64,000 bases of DNA from positions 92,050,756 through 92,114,755 of the forward strand of contig CM060731.1 of assembly GCA_030704615.1 (NCBI GenBank), in the 5' to 3' direction. The stretch comes from Takakia lepidozioides (Eukaryota; Streptophyta; Takakiopsida; Takakiales; Takakiaceae). The position numbers were made by a program, and so were the translations under genes. Of the stretch, positions 45,488 to 56,872 are shown in pieces. Every line of letters starts with the position of its first letter. The first letter of the stretch is position 1. A model generated the notes under the pieces. The model was not told where the DNA came from and made no database searches. It saw only the letters and a program-made list of their open reading frames with translations.

Positions 45488-45599
45488 ATGGAATGGATGC
45501 AAATGCTTTCACAAGTCGTTCCTGGATTTTCATTTTTGGTATTTTGGATGAATGAATGCCACGGCTATAGGCCCCTCGGTTATAGGTGCTATATGTTTC

Positions 45600-45830
45600 T
45601 GTTGACATGGCATCCGCCAAGTTGTCCAAATGCCACGTCATTTTGTCGACTGACATGTCAGCAGGATAACGACATGTCAGCAGGCCCTCGCCACGTCAGC
45701 CTCACGCTCACGCCACGTCAACGTGACCCCACGCTCATGCCACATTAGCTGATGTGAGCTTGCGCTCACGCCACGTCACCATCGCGTGAGCGTACGTTCT
45801 CACGCTCACGCTCACGTCCCTTGTACAGTG
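45600..45830. repeat. GCCACGTCA / CACGCTCACG motif cluster
   Basis: GCCACGTCA occurs about five times and CACGCTCACG or GTGAGCGTACG words several more in both orientations within 230 bp. This is the form of a transposon subterminal region. It borders the antisense CACTA domain at 45860-46375. Confidence 0.5.
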
Positions 45831-45859
45831 GCACACATGCCTCTTCTAGTGTCATGTGC

Positions 45860-46375
45860 GATTTCCCTCTCCACCTCCTTCCTCGCCCTCCCCCACCTGA
45901 ATGTCTTCAATGTCTGCATCACCACTATTTTCATTAATCCCAGCGCCGTCCCCCTCTTCAGCACCGTCCATGATTTGAAAGCATTCCAGCAACATTTGAG
46001 TTATGTCCACCCCTTCGTCAATTTCTGTGTCATGTCATTCGCGCATGAGAATTTCCTGGTTTGCCATCCCTGTATGGCTCCCACTGCCGCCTGCATTGTC
46101 CAATTGTGCCAACTCCTCGTCGTCGGAGTCAGCAAGGCCACTTCCAATCCACACCCGAAATGCAGGGGATCGTAAGTGTTCAAGGAGATGTGCGCACACA
46201 CCGTCCTCCGATCTACTTGTAGTCCCCAAACAACGGGTACATGGGCATGGCATCCTGGAAAGGCCATAGGCTCTGGCGCGTGCCACTTCTTTTTCCCACA
46301 ACCTGTCATCTCCAACCGCCTGTCTAGAGGGGTGATGAATTGGAAGTCCTCTACTCAGAGGATGGATAGTCATGA
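45860..46375 (-). pseudogene. CACTA transposase-associated (TAD) domain remnant
   Basis: The minus strand reads ARAYGLSRMPCPCTRCLGTT, then VCAHLLEHLRSPAFRVWIGS and an acidic DSDDEELAQL tail, followed in a shifted frame by DTEIDEGVDITQMLLECF and a Gly/Glu-rich stretch. CPCxxC, followed by xxHLLxxGFxxxYxxW, is the layout of the N-terminal domain of plant CACTA transposases. The DDE transposase part was not found nearby, so this is a fragment. Confidence 0.6.
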
Positions 46376-46514
46376 CTGTAGGGGCGCTTCGTGGGGAAGG
46401 AGCCCTCTGTATAGATTCTTCAATTTTGCGTCGCCACTCTCATTTCACTATCTTCAATTCCATCCTGGCTGGCTTCTGCTAGTAGATAGAGAACTTGGCT
46501 GTCAATTGCGAGGT

Positions 46515-47612
46515 ACATGAAGGGAAAAGCTCGTGCACTTGTGCAAAATCCTGAGTGGGAGCCAAACTCCGATAGCAATTCCACTGCAGTCTTGAAATCG
46601 CGTTTCGGCGGAGAATTCCGTTCCGTTGCCATTAAAGTGGACCGTGGCGGGAAGGGAGAAAATGCCTGTGGCTCCCTTACCATGGCGGGAAATGGAACAT
46701 GATATGAGTGGAGTCCCGCGATGGTCCCTTCCCTCATTTTGACTGCACCAATTTGGTGTCTTCTTGACTGCTTGAGCAATGCCGCCCTTGAGACGACAAC
46801 TGCAAGTCACTGGATCGTTTGATTGGCGACTTCAGAGGCACCTTCGTATTGCGGATCGCAGACCCCCACATGCTTCGTGAGAGAGCCAGAGGGCAGTCAA
46901 TGCATGCACCATTGTCTTGCATTGGTTGGGACGGAGTGGGGTGCAGAGGTGGCAAGCTGTGCCTGAGTTTGCTTGCCTGGCATCCTGCAGTCGGCGGCTT
47001 CTGCGAGTTGGGCGCCAGTACCCTCTCTTGTATGAATATCACCTGTGGTACAAGACTCACCGGGCTCCCCTGTCCACTTGGGTCTTGGGACAGTGACTTA
47101 TGGAGTATTTAGACAGAGTTGCATGTCACGCAGGTATAGCAAAATCTGCCATGCAATTTTCCTTCCATTTTGCTGCCATGCTTGCATGTGATCCACGGGG
47201 TAATTTCCATGTTCTCCCGGATGATGTGGGTTTGCAAATTTTGTGTCCGCAGGTGTGTGTGTGTGAGGATCTCAACCCATGGTGCGATGCCTGCCGAATT
47301 GACCCTTCTCTGCGATGGAGAACCAGTACAATTGATTGTAGTTTTGTTGAATTATCAGGCAAAGAACTGTCTTCGCTTCAGCATCTCCTCATGCGAATTT
47401 TCTCGCAAAAAGCATGTAAAGGCCAGGTCCACACTCCATCGTTGCATTGTGTTTCCTGTTGCCGAATTTTGAATGAAATAAAGTTAAAGGATCACTGTCA
47501 ATTGTGTGAACTAGTACGTGTAGTTGTATGGAGCATTGTAAGTGGGAATTTTGGAACGACTCAAAGTCGAAGTGGTCATAGGCTCGGATCTACGACACCT
47601 GCTCCTATTTGA
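46515..47612 (+). CDS. Unrecognised Cys-rich plus-strand reading frames
   Basis: 46517-46702 and 47100-47612 are the two longest open segments. The second has 170 codons with CEDLNPWCDACRIDP and HCVSCCRILNEIKLKDHCQLC, suggesting metal-binding pairs. No start, splice pattern or family was established. This may be a captured gene piece or chance coding. Confidence 0.25.
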
Positions 47613-47743
47613 AAAAATGAACGGTCGGATCTTCACCCGATTTTGTATGCACTTTCATGTGTGTTGACACTCCCCTCTACTGGACTTGTTTCCCTCCTTT
47701 GTATGTCCTCGTCCTCCTTGCGAGTCCTTGTGTGGGATGGTCT

Positions 47744-50700
47744 ATGTCCATGCGTAGAGGGCAGCCGTCCACCGACGAGGCAGCACCGGCTCCTCCCACT
47801 TCTGCACATCCCAGTGTCGTGGTGCGAAGGAGCCCCCGCCTAGCAAGAGTGACTCCAGTGAACATGGCCAGCGTGCGAGAGGGAAAGCGGCACGGCGGAG
47901 GGTCTTCGAGTTCCGTAACTGACACAAGCGAGTACATGATGGGCGACGATGAGGACGTCGAGGAGAGCTCCGTGGAAACCCGACCTCCATCTGCCAAGTC
48001 TCTCCCCAAAACGCGCAAACGCCAAAAAGCAGCTGCGCATGGGGTGAGTTATGCTCCACGTCTTGGGCATTTCCGCACATGTGTGGGTAGGCATGTGGAA
48101 GCCGCTTCATGCCACTCGCACAATGTGAATTTGCACTCTCCCTTTCCTGTCTGCTTCTGTTTCTGTGGATCATATCTTCACTCTAAGCCGGATTATCCAT
48201 GGAGCTATCATGTGCGGGAACACGATTTGGCACTTAACTCCTTCATGACAGAGGCCACAGGGTTGGGATGGACGGCAGGGGACAGGGAGCACGAAGCTGC
48301 TCCCTTCCCCACCCTTCCAACTCTCACTCACATTTTCTCTTTCCTACAATAAAGTAATGCAGAGAGGGACGGCAGAGGGTTGGGATGAAGCTTAAGGACC
48401 TGCCAGCTGTTTTTCTACTGTCTCCCTTCCCCACCCTTCCTACTCCCACTCTTCTTTTCATTTTCCCTTCAATAAACAGATGCAAAGAGGGAGGGCAGAG
48501 GGTTGGGATGAAGGTTAAGGGGATAATATCTGTTTGTCTACTCTCTCCCTTCCCCACCCTTCCATCTCTCACTCTTCTTTTATTCTTCCCTACAACAAAG
48601 AAATGCAGAGAGGGAGGGCAGGGGGTTGGGCTCTGGGTCAAGGGGGTGGCTCGCTGTTTTTCTGCTCTCTCCCTTCCCCACCCTTCTGCTCCCACTTCCC
48701 CTTGTTTTTTTTTCCCCCTTCCATAAACGGATGTAGACAGGGAGGGATGAGGGTTGGGATGGAGGTCAGGGGGCTGGGAGCAGGGGGCTGCTGTCCCCAC
48801 CCTTCCATCTCTCACTCTTCCTTTATTTTTCCCTACAATAAACAAATGCAGAGAGGCAGGGCAGGGGGTTGGCCGGCTCTGGGTCAAGGGGGTGGCTCAG
48901 TGTTTTTCTGCTCTCTCCCTTCCCCACCCTTCTGCTCCCATTTTTTGTTTCCCTTCCATGAACAGATGTAGATAGGGAGGGATGAGGGTTGGGATGGAGG
49001 TATGGCGGCTGGGAGCAGGGTGCTGCTCTCTCTCCCTTCCCCACCACTCCATCTCTCATTCCTTTTTCTTGGCAGAACTTCTAGGTGTAATAGTGAGGGG
49101 TCACGCTCCTCAATGTTGTTGGCAAGACATTTTCCAGGGTTATAAGTACTCGTCTCCAGGTTTATCTGGAATGTAGAGGTTGTCTCCACGAAGACCAAGC
49201 TGGCTTTCGCCGAAACAAGGGCTGTGTGTATCATATCTTCACTTTAAGCCAGATTATGCAGGGAAGGGAAAAAGAAGGGAAACCCACTTATGTTTTTTCT
49301 TGGATGTCAAAAAGGCTTATGACACAGTCTGGAGACATGGCCTATGGCTTCTGCCTCTGGTCTTGTCGGATCAAGGGAAAGATGTGGAGAATTGTCCACA
49401 ACTTGTATGCTCACACCTAAAGCTGTGTCACTATTAATGGACAGAAGTCCAACTTCTTTCCAATAGACCAAGGTGTAGCTCAAGGCTGCACTCTCCACCC
49501 TTTCCTCTTCAATGTTGTCATGAATGAACTTCTCTCGGATGTCAAAAGTGCGGGATTTGGGTTAAGGGTGGGTGATAGCACCATAGCAGCCCTTATGTTT
49601 GCGGATGACTTCGCAAGCATAGGGGAGACTCCCACCAATTTCCAGGAGTTGATTGATTGCATGAAGACATAGTTTTATCTTAGGCTAACGTCATGGTGGG
49701 GTCAGCTGCAACATATGTCCAACACCAGATATCCTAAGTTAATGGACTCTATATCTTGGAAACAGAACCGCCTTGTCAAACCGCTAAGACCTAGCAGAAG
49801 AGAGTAGAAGAGATTCTCAAGTGGATGTGGATCTGGAAGTCTTGACCCTGCTGGCTAAATCTGACTTAGAGGCTGTAGTGTCCAAAGCCATGTCTGTTGC
49901 CATGAAATTGTCTGATGAAAATGAAGTTAGGCAGAGCACTTTCCTAAAGTTCTTTCCAGTCTGTGACATGAGGGAGGACATCTTGGATGACCTGAAGGTT
50001 GTACCCGCTCTCGGCACTAGACTTAAATTTAAACTCAGGGAAGGAAGCCTACCTTTGAACAGCAAATAGAAGCAGAGAGGAAAGGGAGATAGTGCAATTG
50101 CCCGTTGTGAGGGTAACCTGAAGACAATATTCATTTTATGATACACCGTCTGGGGTTCTCTCACCAAAGAGACGCTCTCTTCAAATCTATAAAGGGAATT
50201 CTGCCAGTACCTCTGTTTACAAACTTTGAAAGTTTCAAGGCTGAGCCAAAACCCCAGGCCCTTCTAAGGCCTAGTTTTAGGGCAAATCACACCCAACAGA
50301 TTGATAGAGAATATCGGGTTATCAATTCTATGTATCAAGGTAAGTCTTCAAGTCGCACGTCAGCCCCTCACAAAGGTAGGTTCTGTCCCTTTGGTTTGCC
50401 ATCAAACTGGGCGTGGGGTCAATGGCCAGAAGGCTACGGCAAACAACGTCTTATGAGTACATTCTCCCTCTTCTTTTTTTCCCTTCAATAAAGAGATGCA
50501 GAGAGGGAGGGCAGGGGGTTGGGCTCTGGGTCAGCTGTCCACGCTCACTGTTTTTCTGCTCTCTCCCTTCCCCACCCTTCTGCTCCCACTCTTTTTTTTT
50601 CCCCTTTCATGAACAGATGTAGATAGTGAGGGATGAGGGTTGGGATGGAGGTGAGGGGGCTGGGAGCAGGGTGCTGCTCTCTCTCCCTTCCCCACCATTC

Positions 50701-52799
50701 CATGTCTCACTCATCCTTTTTTTTCCTTCAATAAACAGATGCAGCGAGGGAGGGCAAAGGGTTGGGATGGAGGTTAAGGGTGTGCCCGCTGTTTTTATAA
50801 TTTCTCCCTTCCCCACCCTTCCTGCTCCCACTCTTCTTCTTTTTTTCCTTCCATAAACAGATGTAGATAGGGAGGGATGAGGGTTGGGATGGAGGTCAGG
50901 GCGCTGGGAGCATGATCCTGTTCTATCTCCCTCCCCCACACTTCCAACTCTCAGTCCCTTTTTGTTTCCTTCAATAAATAGATGCAGAGAGGGAGGGCAG
51001 GGGCTGGGGATGGAGGTTATGTAGTTTGGCAAAGGTTTTTATACTATATCCTTTCCCCACCCATGGGGACTCTGTCCCTCTCATTTTGTACTTCGCCTGG
51101 TCAAACCACAATTGGATGAACATATTTAGAAAGTTGTTCAAACTAGGAAGCGTTGGGTCTTAATTCAGTTTGTCACTGCAGAGCAATCAAGTCTGAGGTG
51201 AAGGTAACCATGTCAACCCACTTTGGGTACATGTTTTGCGAGTTTAGTAGGACCAGAGCAGATGCAAGATGTGTGTGGGTTGTTTTGTGCAGGGGAAGGG
51301 GAGTGAAGCAGCACCCAAGTACCCACAGCCCCCATACAATGCCAACCAATACCCAGCATGGCACCCTCCCCCTGCCGGATGGTCTCCACAGCAGAGTGCA
51401 CAATGGGGGGCCCCCCCTGCTTCGGGGTCGTGGCGGTGGCTCCCGATGCTGGCACGTCACAGTGGGGGCCTCCCACATGTCCGTACGGCCCTGACGCTGC
51501 TGCTCCGGAGCATGGGGGCAGGAAACGGTCATCAGACTTGAGGCGGGAACGACGACATGCCATGAAGAAGTGGGAAGGGGAGGGAGAGGGAAGGGTGGCT
51601 GCAGGGCTAAAGCGCCACAAGGTGGAGGTGCACCCAAATGGAGTCAGCAATGCTGGCTGCGAAGGCAAGGAACATTGGCAGCGCGATTTGCGTGGCCTTG
51701 CACTACGCTACCTGGATTCAAGCGTACAAGACATTGACCAGCAGTCCCAGAGTGCCATGACCACGGTCATAGATCACATAAATGAAATGTACGAGTACAC
51801 ACCTTTCCCTGCTCGTCGTGATTTTATAGTGAAGCAATGTGGGAAGATAATGAAAGGGGAAAGAGTGAAACTGAAAGATATATGGGCCAAGACTGGTGTG
51901 AGGCCTATGAACACCAAACCATGCTATTGGGATAAGCTGGTCGAGTACTGGGAGTCCCCTGGTGGAGTAGCAAAGGCTGAAGGGATGAAGATCGTGCGTG
52001 CTTGTGTCACCAAGCCATTGCGTTGGGGCCGGGCAGGAATTGCAGGCCAAGCAGCTCGTTTGGTAATCATTAACATCCTCTTTTCGTCCATATTTTTTCA
52101 TGGCATGATGGAATGAAGAGTACCTTGTATGCTTCCCTTTTGTCCATTGTTCTCTATTTATTGTTGTGTCATTTGCAATTGGTCTAGTTTCTGGTTTTTC
52201 TCCAGGCTTAACGTACTTCCACTGTTTGTGGGTTGCGATTCAGAAAAAAAGGAAAGCTCGCAGCCTGTCCCTGTCTGAACTCGGGGCGGAGCAAAAGACA
52301 CCTGGGATGGGGACCCCATCAGAGTCAGGTTTGACCCAGGTATGTTACGAAGTCCCCTTTCTGACAGATTCCCTTCTTGTTCGATTTGGAGGTCAGTGGG
52401 TCCCCCTCATATGGCACAGGAGGGGTGTTAAACTGGAATCAGAATCTTACTATGCATTCAATCCCTCGCATTGGGCCTCCTCTTTTGGTTTGTAATAATA
52501 GTCATTGTTGTGTGTATGTGCAGGGAGCGGGGAACTCAATGGCAGCCCGCATTGCAAGCCTGGAGAGGCTTGCGGCGAAATCTGCAGAGCGGGAGAGGGG
52601 TATGGAAGCCCAGTTGGCAAAACTTGTGGAACTGATGATGGCTCAGAAAGGGGGTGTGACGGGTGGCACTATGAAAGACCCCCCTTCTGTGACCATTGTG
52701 CTTGGCAGCGAGGAAGTAATTGTAGTGGGTGGGGAGGCCGAGCAGGTCCAGCCTGTGGTGGACGTGGGGGGCAATGGGGGGACAGGGTCCAATCATTGA
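47744..52799 (+). CDS. CACTA (Ptta/En-Spm-like) accessory protein gene, four exons, one frameshift
   Basis: Proposed exons: 47744-48043 (MSMRRGQPSTDEAAPAPPTS ... KTRKRQKAAAHG|GTGAGT), 51293-52062, 52206-52339 and 52524-52799. Exon 2 opens Pro/Gln/Tyr-rich (NQYPAWHPPPAGWSPQQ), shifts frame at the G/C run near 51405-51418, then continues as a basic block (RRERRHAMKKWEGEGE), TPFPARRDFIVKQCGKIMKG and YWDKLVEYWESPGGVAKAEG. The last exon is a coiled coil (MAARIASLERLAAKSAERER ... AQLAKLVELMMAQ) with an acidic/Gly tail. A disordered N-terminus, a W-x-x-LVxYWxSP block and a C-terminal coiled coil are typical of plant En/Spm accessory proteins. The frameshift makes it probably inactive unless it is a sequencing error in the homopolymer. 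Intron 1 (3.25 kb) holds a satellite array and a LINE. Confidence 0.5.
48295..49065. repeat. ~120 bp tandem satellite, first block
   Basis: About seven units, marked by CTCCCTTCCCCACCCTTC at 48300, 48423, 48546, 48669, ~48795, 48916 and 49034, continue with TTTTCCCTWCAATAAACAGA and TGCAGAGAGGGAGGGCAGGG. Spacing is 118-123 bp. The array continues after a LINE at 50466. Confidence 0.8.
49070..50465 (+). mobile_element. LINE insertion splitting the satellite
   Basis: 5'-truncated copy of the same family as in the ELMO introns: RT pieces (DQAGFRRNKGCVYHIFTL near 49190-49250, DVKKAYDTVW, GVAQGCTLHPFLFN, ALMFADDFAS at 49590-49620), then an internal jump into the C-terminal region (TSWWGQLQHMSNTRYPKLMD) and the zinc-knuckle region. 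It ends CAAACAACGTCTTATGAGTA at 50458. Stops and frameshifts are frequent. The palm and the C-terminus are joined by a deletion. Confidence 0.75.
50466..51060. repeat. ~120 bp tandem satellite, second block
   Basis: About five further units, at 50563, 50683, 50805, ~50928 and ~51048, have the same consensus and period as 48295-49065. The LINE therefore landed inside a pre-existing array of about twelve units. Confidence 0.8.
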
Positions 52800-52954
52800 A
52801 GGGGGAGAGGGCCTGACAGTGGATGAGGATGACATGGATGAGGGGGGGGGGGGGCATTCCTTGTTTTCCGGTATTTCTATGTTGGAATATGGTCCTGTGC
52901 TTCTAAGGGGAATGTTGCAGACATACTCAAAGTGCTGATGCAGGGGGGTCAAGG

Positions 52955-53274
52955 GTTCTCCCCTGTTCGTGTGGTCACAAGAGGACTGTGACCCCTCGAT
53001 AGAGCCACACCCCACAAAAGGGCCTGCTGTTCAGAACTTGCAGAAGAGATTGTCAAGGGTGTGGGAAGAATTTTTTGGCTTTAACGAATCCAACACCCTC
53101 TTAGTGGACGATTCACCATACAAGGGGCAGGCGAACTACCCTTTGAACATGGTTCATCCACTGTCATTTGCTGTTACTGGCAATGCAAGTGAGGGGCCTG
53201 ATTCAGATTACCTTTTAGGAACTCTATGGCCCTATTGTAAACACGGCAAACCGGGGAAACACTGCAAATCGTAA
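52955..53274 (+). CDS. FCP1/SCP-type (NIF) phosphatase domain, C-terminal fragment
   Basis: The frame reads VWSQEDCDPSIEPH, NLQKRLSRVWEEFFGFNESN and TLLVDDSPYKGQANYPLNMV, then DSDYLLGTLWPY and a basic end. LxxVW, followed by NTLLVDDSPYK and PxN, is the signature of the C-terminal half of FCP1-like HAD phosphatases, where the DDSPYK segment carries conserved acidic residues. The N-terminal DLDxTL motif was not found in the window. It lies 150 bp downstream of the CACTA accessory gene on the same strand, so it may be its last exon(s) or a captured host fragment. Confidence 0.6.
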
Positions 53275-53276
53275 TC

Positions 53277-53300
53277 CCAAACCCTAACCCTAACCCTTAG
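53277..53300. repeat. Short telomere-type tract (CCCTAAA/CCCTAA)n
   Basis: AAACCCTAACCCTAACCCTT gives about three heptamer/hexamer units. It is too short to be a telomere. It sits directly after the phosphatase fragment stop codon. Confidence 0.6.
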
Positions 53301-53426
53301 CGAACTGCCATGTTCGTGGAGGGAAGCAGGGCTGGGAATTAAGCGGGCGTCAGGCACATGAGAATTCAAAATTTAATTAATTAATTAAAGAAAAAGGTTT
53401 TTTTTTTTTTCGGCACTTGCGTAGAA

Positions 53427-53457
<31 letters not shown>

Positions 53458-53469
53458 CCCCTCCCCGCG

Positions 53470-54650
53470 GAGAACTGAGTGCGTCAACGCACTCAATTTC
53501 TTCATGATTTCATGAATCATCGACGACATCGACGACAGTGTTGTGCGGGTCCGGATTTTGACCCCGGTTACCCGGCGGGTTAGGGTCAGCATTTTTTTAT
53601 TGGCGATTTTTCGCCATTTGGCCGCCTGAAAATCCCCTTGGCAAATGAAACAAAGGGAAAAAGAGGTCCAAATAAAGCAGTTTTCGCCAAAAATTGGGGG
53701 GTCTTAGAAAGGTCCTCTGTGGACCCACGGGGGCAGCACAGATGTAGCCATGACGGGCCCCATGTAGGATGATCTGATGGGCCAGATGAGGAGGGGGTTT
53801 AGGATTGTGGGGCCTCCTCCGTTTCCCAAGGAGATGCTCGTCGCCTGTCTCGCGAGAACTATACACCTCATTTGTACCAATTAGCCTATGGTTTTCACAT
53901 AGAAAGATTTCCATTCGGCTTTCAACTATTTTTGTATTTCACCTTTTATTGCTCATCAACATCCATTTGATTCGCAAAATATGGCAAGGGTGGAAATACA
54001 TGTAGCCTACCAATTCAAGGAAAATTACTTAGAGTGGGCCACTTGCATTACCCTACACCCAATATATATAGCCACTCCTACCCCTTTTCAAAATCCCTAA
54101 AAAAAAACCTTGGTTAGGGTCCGGGTTACCTATCCGGATTTGGATCCGTGCCATCACCAAAAACTCAGACCCTGACCCGGGTCAGACCCTCATATGGACT
54201 ACAGTGGATTGTTAATGTTGAAGACAAAGTTGGACGTTGTAATATCTCATTGCTCAACATTACATGTTGTCGCGGGGAGTTTCGGAGGCTTACAACCCTG
54301 CTTATACCCCACCATCACAGCAGAAGCTACAAACCTTCTTTTTCACTCATTTGGGCCTGAGAGTATGGCTAATTACATTGATATCCTTCAGTTTGACGCT
54401 ATGGTAGATCCTATTTCTTTTGGCATACAATATTTGTATCTCTTTACAAGTACTATGAATATAGAAGTGGTGTATCTTAAAGTTCGACATCGCAGTCTTG
54501 GGCGCGATAATGGTCGATGGAGGGCAAGAGAGCCGCTCCTCATTCTAAACATGTTTTTTAATGAATCCCGGACCCCGACCCCGACCCCGACCCGCCAGGT
54601 AGGTCCAGAACCCGTTAAACCCGCTACTCGCGGGCCAGAGTTGGTATAGC
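53470..54650. other. Intergenic DNA with GGGTCCGG/GGTTACCCGG inverted words and (CCGACC)n
   Basis: TGCGTCAACGCACTCAATTT occurs at 53480. GGGTCCGGATTTTGACCCCGG (to 53570) is loosely answered in inverted form at 54110-54185 (AGGGTCCGGGTTACC, GATTTGGATCCG), possibly a short DNA transposon. CCCCGACCCCGACCCCGACC lies near 54570. No gene was recognised. Confidence 0.4.
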
Positions 54651-54779
54651 CAATTGTTATAGCCATCTTCCCTAGTTCACTAATTGGCTTTCTAGATAGT
54701 TCTACTATCGTCGGTGGGTTGAAAAGCAACTCACTAGTGGGTGTGGATGCTGCAGGAGTATACTTATAGGAACAATAAC

Positions 54780-55065
54780 CAGAGAAGGTTGGGGCTTGGT
54801 GAGAGTGGGGCCAGGTGGGATCGCGGCTTGGGGCTCGTCTTCAAGGTAGAGCGCTTGGGGCTGGTGGAGGGTGGGACCAGCTGCGTGGAGTGCTTGGGGT
54901 GGGAGTGCTTGGGGTTGACGAAGTAGGGCTGGGAGAATTGGGATCGTCGTGTTCTGAAGGGGACTCGATATTGCCGTGTTTTCCATATATTGCCGTGTTT
55001 GCCGTGTTTGGAAGTTTTGCCGTGTTCACCTCTTCTTCCAAAATATATACTTCCACGGTCATAGG
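54780..55065. repeat. Low-complexity GCTTGGGG and TTGCCGTGTT repeats
   Basis: GTGCTTGGGGT-type words (54840-54915) and four TGCCGTGTT copies (54970-55030) dominate. The Pro/Ser-rich antisense frames here reflect the repeat. Confidence 0.5.
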
Positions 55066-55119
55066 ACCCCTCTAAACCCTGTTCTTGGTTATAGGACTTG
55101 CTTCTTCCTCTTTTAAACC

Positions 55120-55265
55120 CTGGGCTCACGTTTAGCAAGCGTGAGCCTGCAAGATGTCTCATGCCATTTGCGACAAGATCAGAGTGATTTTAGGTTCACG
55201 CTTGGAGGGCAAAGCATGAGCCGAGCTCCTGGGCTCACGCGGCTAGGCTCACGCCGTAGCTACGT
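55120..55265. repeat. GGGCTCACG/CGTGAGCC cluster
   Basis: GGGCTCACGTTTAGCAAGCG, TGAGCC, GGTTCACGCTTGG and GGGCTCACGCGGCTAGGCTC occur within 145 bp in both orientations. Related clusters lie at 45.7 and 58.05 kb. Confidence 0.4.
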
Positions 55266-55642
55266 CCCGCGCGAAGGCAACTGCAGCAAAGGCGAAAGTG
55301 GTGGGAATAGCTGGGGTTGACAAGTTCCATTGCAAGGACATTCGTTCCGGCATAGACTTCCAAGACTGCACTGAGTTGCAAGTGTGCACAGATTTTCAAG
55401 TCCGCACCTGCAAGCCAAAACTTCTGGCATTGCACTGCACACCTGTACACGATCTCACGACGTGAGGGAGAATCCCGCTAGGCTGTTCTAGTATGCCCCA
55501 TCTTCGTCGAGGCCCATCTCGCATTTCGTACCAGAAGAGGTGCTCCCAATATTTGTTTATGTACTCCCTCGCCCATGCAACAATTGCCTTCATATCGTCT
55601 GGTTCGGGTCTTGACCGCAACACCAGAACGTTGTCAATTCAT

Positions 55643-55725
55643 CGTTATGGATGAATGACGGATGAATGATGGATGAATGGGCGATGAATGTATGTTGGAT
55701 GAATGGCACATGGATGAATGTAGTT
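55643..55725. repeat. GGATGAAT short tandem repeat
   Basis: Seven imperfect GGATGAATG units follow each other. A similar cluster is at 59405-59505. Confidence 0.65.
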
Positions 55726-55999
55726 TGTGATTGAATGCAGAATTAAAAAGCATTTTTGAGTAGTGGTTGCCAAATCCCCCGAGCTCCAGAGTGAACCTCT
55801 GTCAACTGCAGAGGGTTGTGGTTGTCCTTTCACTAGATATCCTAAGTCGAGAGAGATGCTGACACCCAATTGCAAAACATGTTATACTGGACACTACCCG
55901 CAGTAATAGGTCATCTAAGCCGAATAGGTGTCCGCGGTTATAGGTGAGCACATCCAAAAGCGTGAGCATAATTCTGCTCATGGAATTTTCTGCTCATGG

Positions 56000-56710
56000 T
56001 TTAGCAATCCCCTGTATCTCCTATCTTAAGGCCCATCTAAGCCCAAGTGCAATCTCCTATGTATCCAAGTGCTTCTCCCATGTAGAGGCCCAAGTGCGAC
56101 CTCCAGTGCCATTCCAACACTTAATTTTGTAATTTAGTTGAATTTTCAGCGACCAAAATTGTTCATATTTCTATAATTCTCGGCCCATAGGTCCAAATTT
56201 TGTGAAACCAAGTCACCCCTACTCATCAAGGGCTTTCCAACAGTATCAAAATCGTGGCCTCAGCCTAAGTGCAACCTCGAGTGTCTTTCCAACACTTGAT
56301 TGAATTTTCAGCGACCAAAATTGTTTATAAATCCATAAGTCTCGGCCTGTAGGTCCAAATTTTGTGAAACCAAGTCGGTGCACCCTACGCATCGAGGCCT
56401 TTCCAACGGTACTAAAATCGTGGCCAGAGGCCCTGCGGTTGGGGAGATCTCAATGACAGTACAAACAATATTGTGAACGCAAATATTTGAAAAAAAACCC
56501 CAATTTATATTTACGTCCACGTGCAAAAAAGACAATGAAGGGCCAATCATTGTTCCAGGAAAGCCCACTTTGCTATTTTTTGTGAATTTCCAGCAACCAA
56601 AAGTACTTGAAATTCCATATATCCCACACCACAAGTCTCAAAATCATAAGACCAAGCCGGTGCACCCTTCCTCATGGAGGGCTTTCCAACGACACCAAGC
56701 ACAGCAAGAG
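56000..56710. repeat. Dispersed repeat family R1, copy 2
   Basis: Contains GGCCCATCTAAGCCCAAGTG with TGTAGAGGCCCAAGTGCGAC (56030-56110); two tandem units with AATTTTCAGCGACCAAAATT and AGGTCCAAATTTTGTGAAAC (56140-56440); and AAAGTACTTGAAATTCCATA with CCAAGCCGGTGCACCC (56597-56670). Order and wording match 4505-5340, some 51 kb away. Confidence 0.6.
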
Positions 56711-56872
56711 CATTACGCGTGTCACAGTACAAGCTGTAAGAAAGCAAGAGATACATAGTTATACAGTCAAACAGACAACCATCAGTTTCTGTGGAATCTC
56801 TTGCCAATGGCAGGATGGGTTGGGAACAGCCAAGTCAGGAGGTGAATGCCTGTCAAATTACCACATGTCCTT

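Noticed and set aside
48324-49059. Pro/Ser-rich frames on both strands across the 48-51 kb block
   Set aside because: They are translations of the ~120 bp satellite and repeat with its period.
53277-53300. Telomere or chromosome end
   Set aside because: Only about three units are present, with ordinary sequence on both sides.
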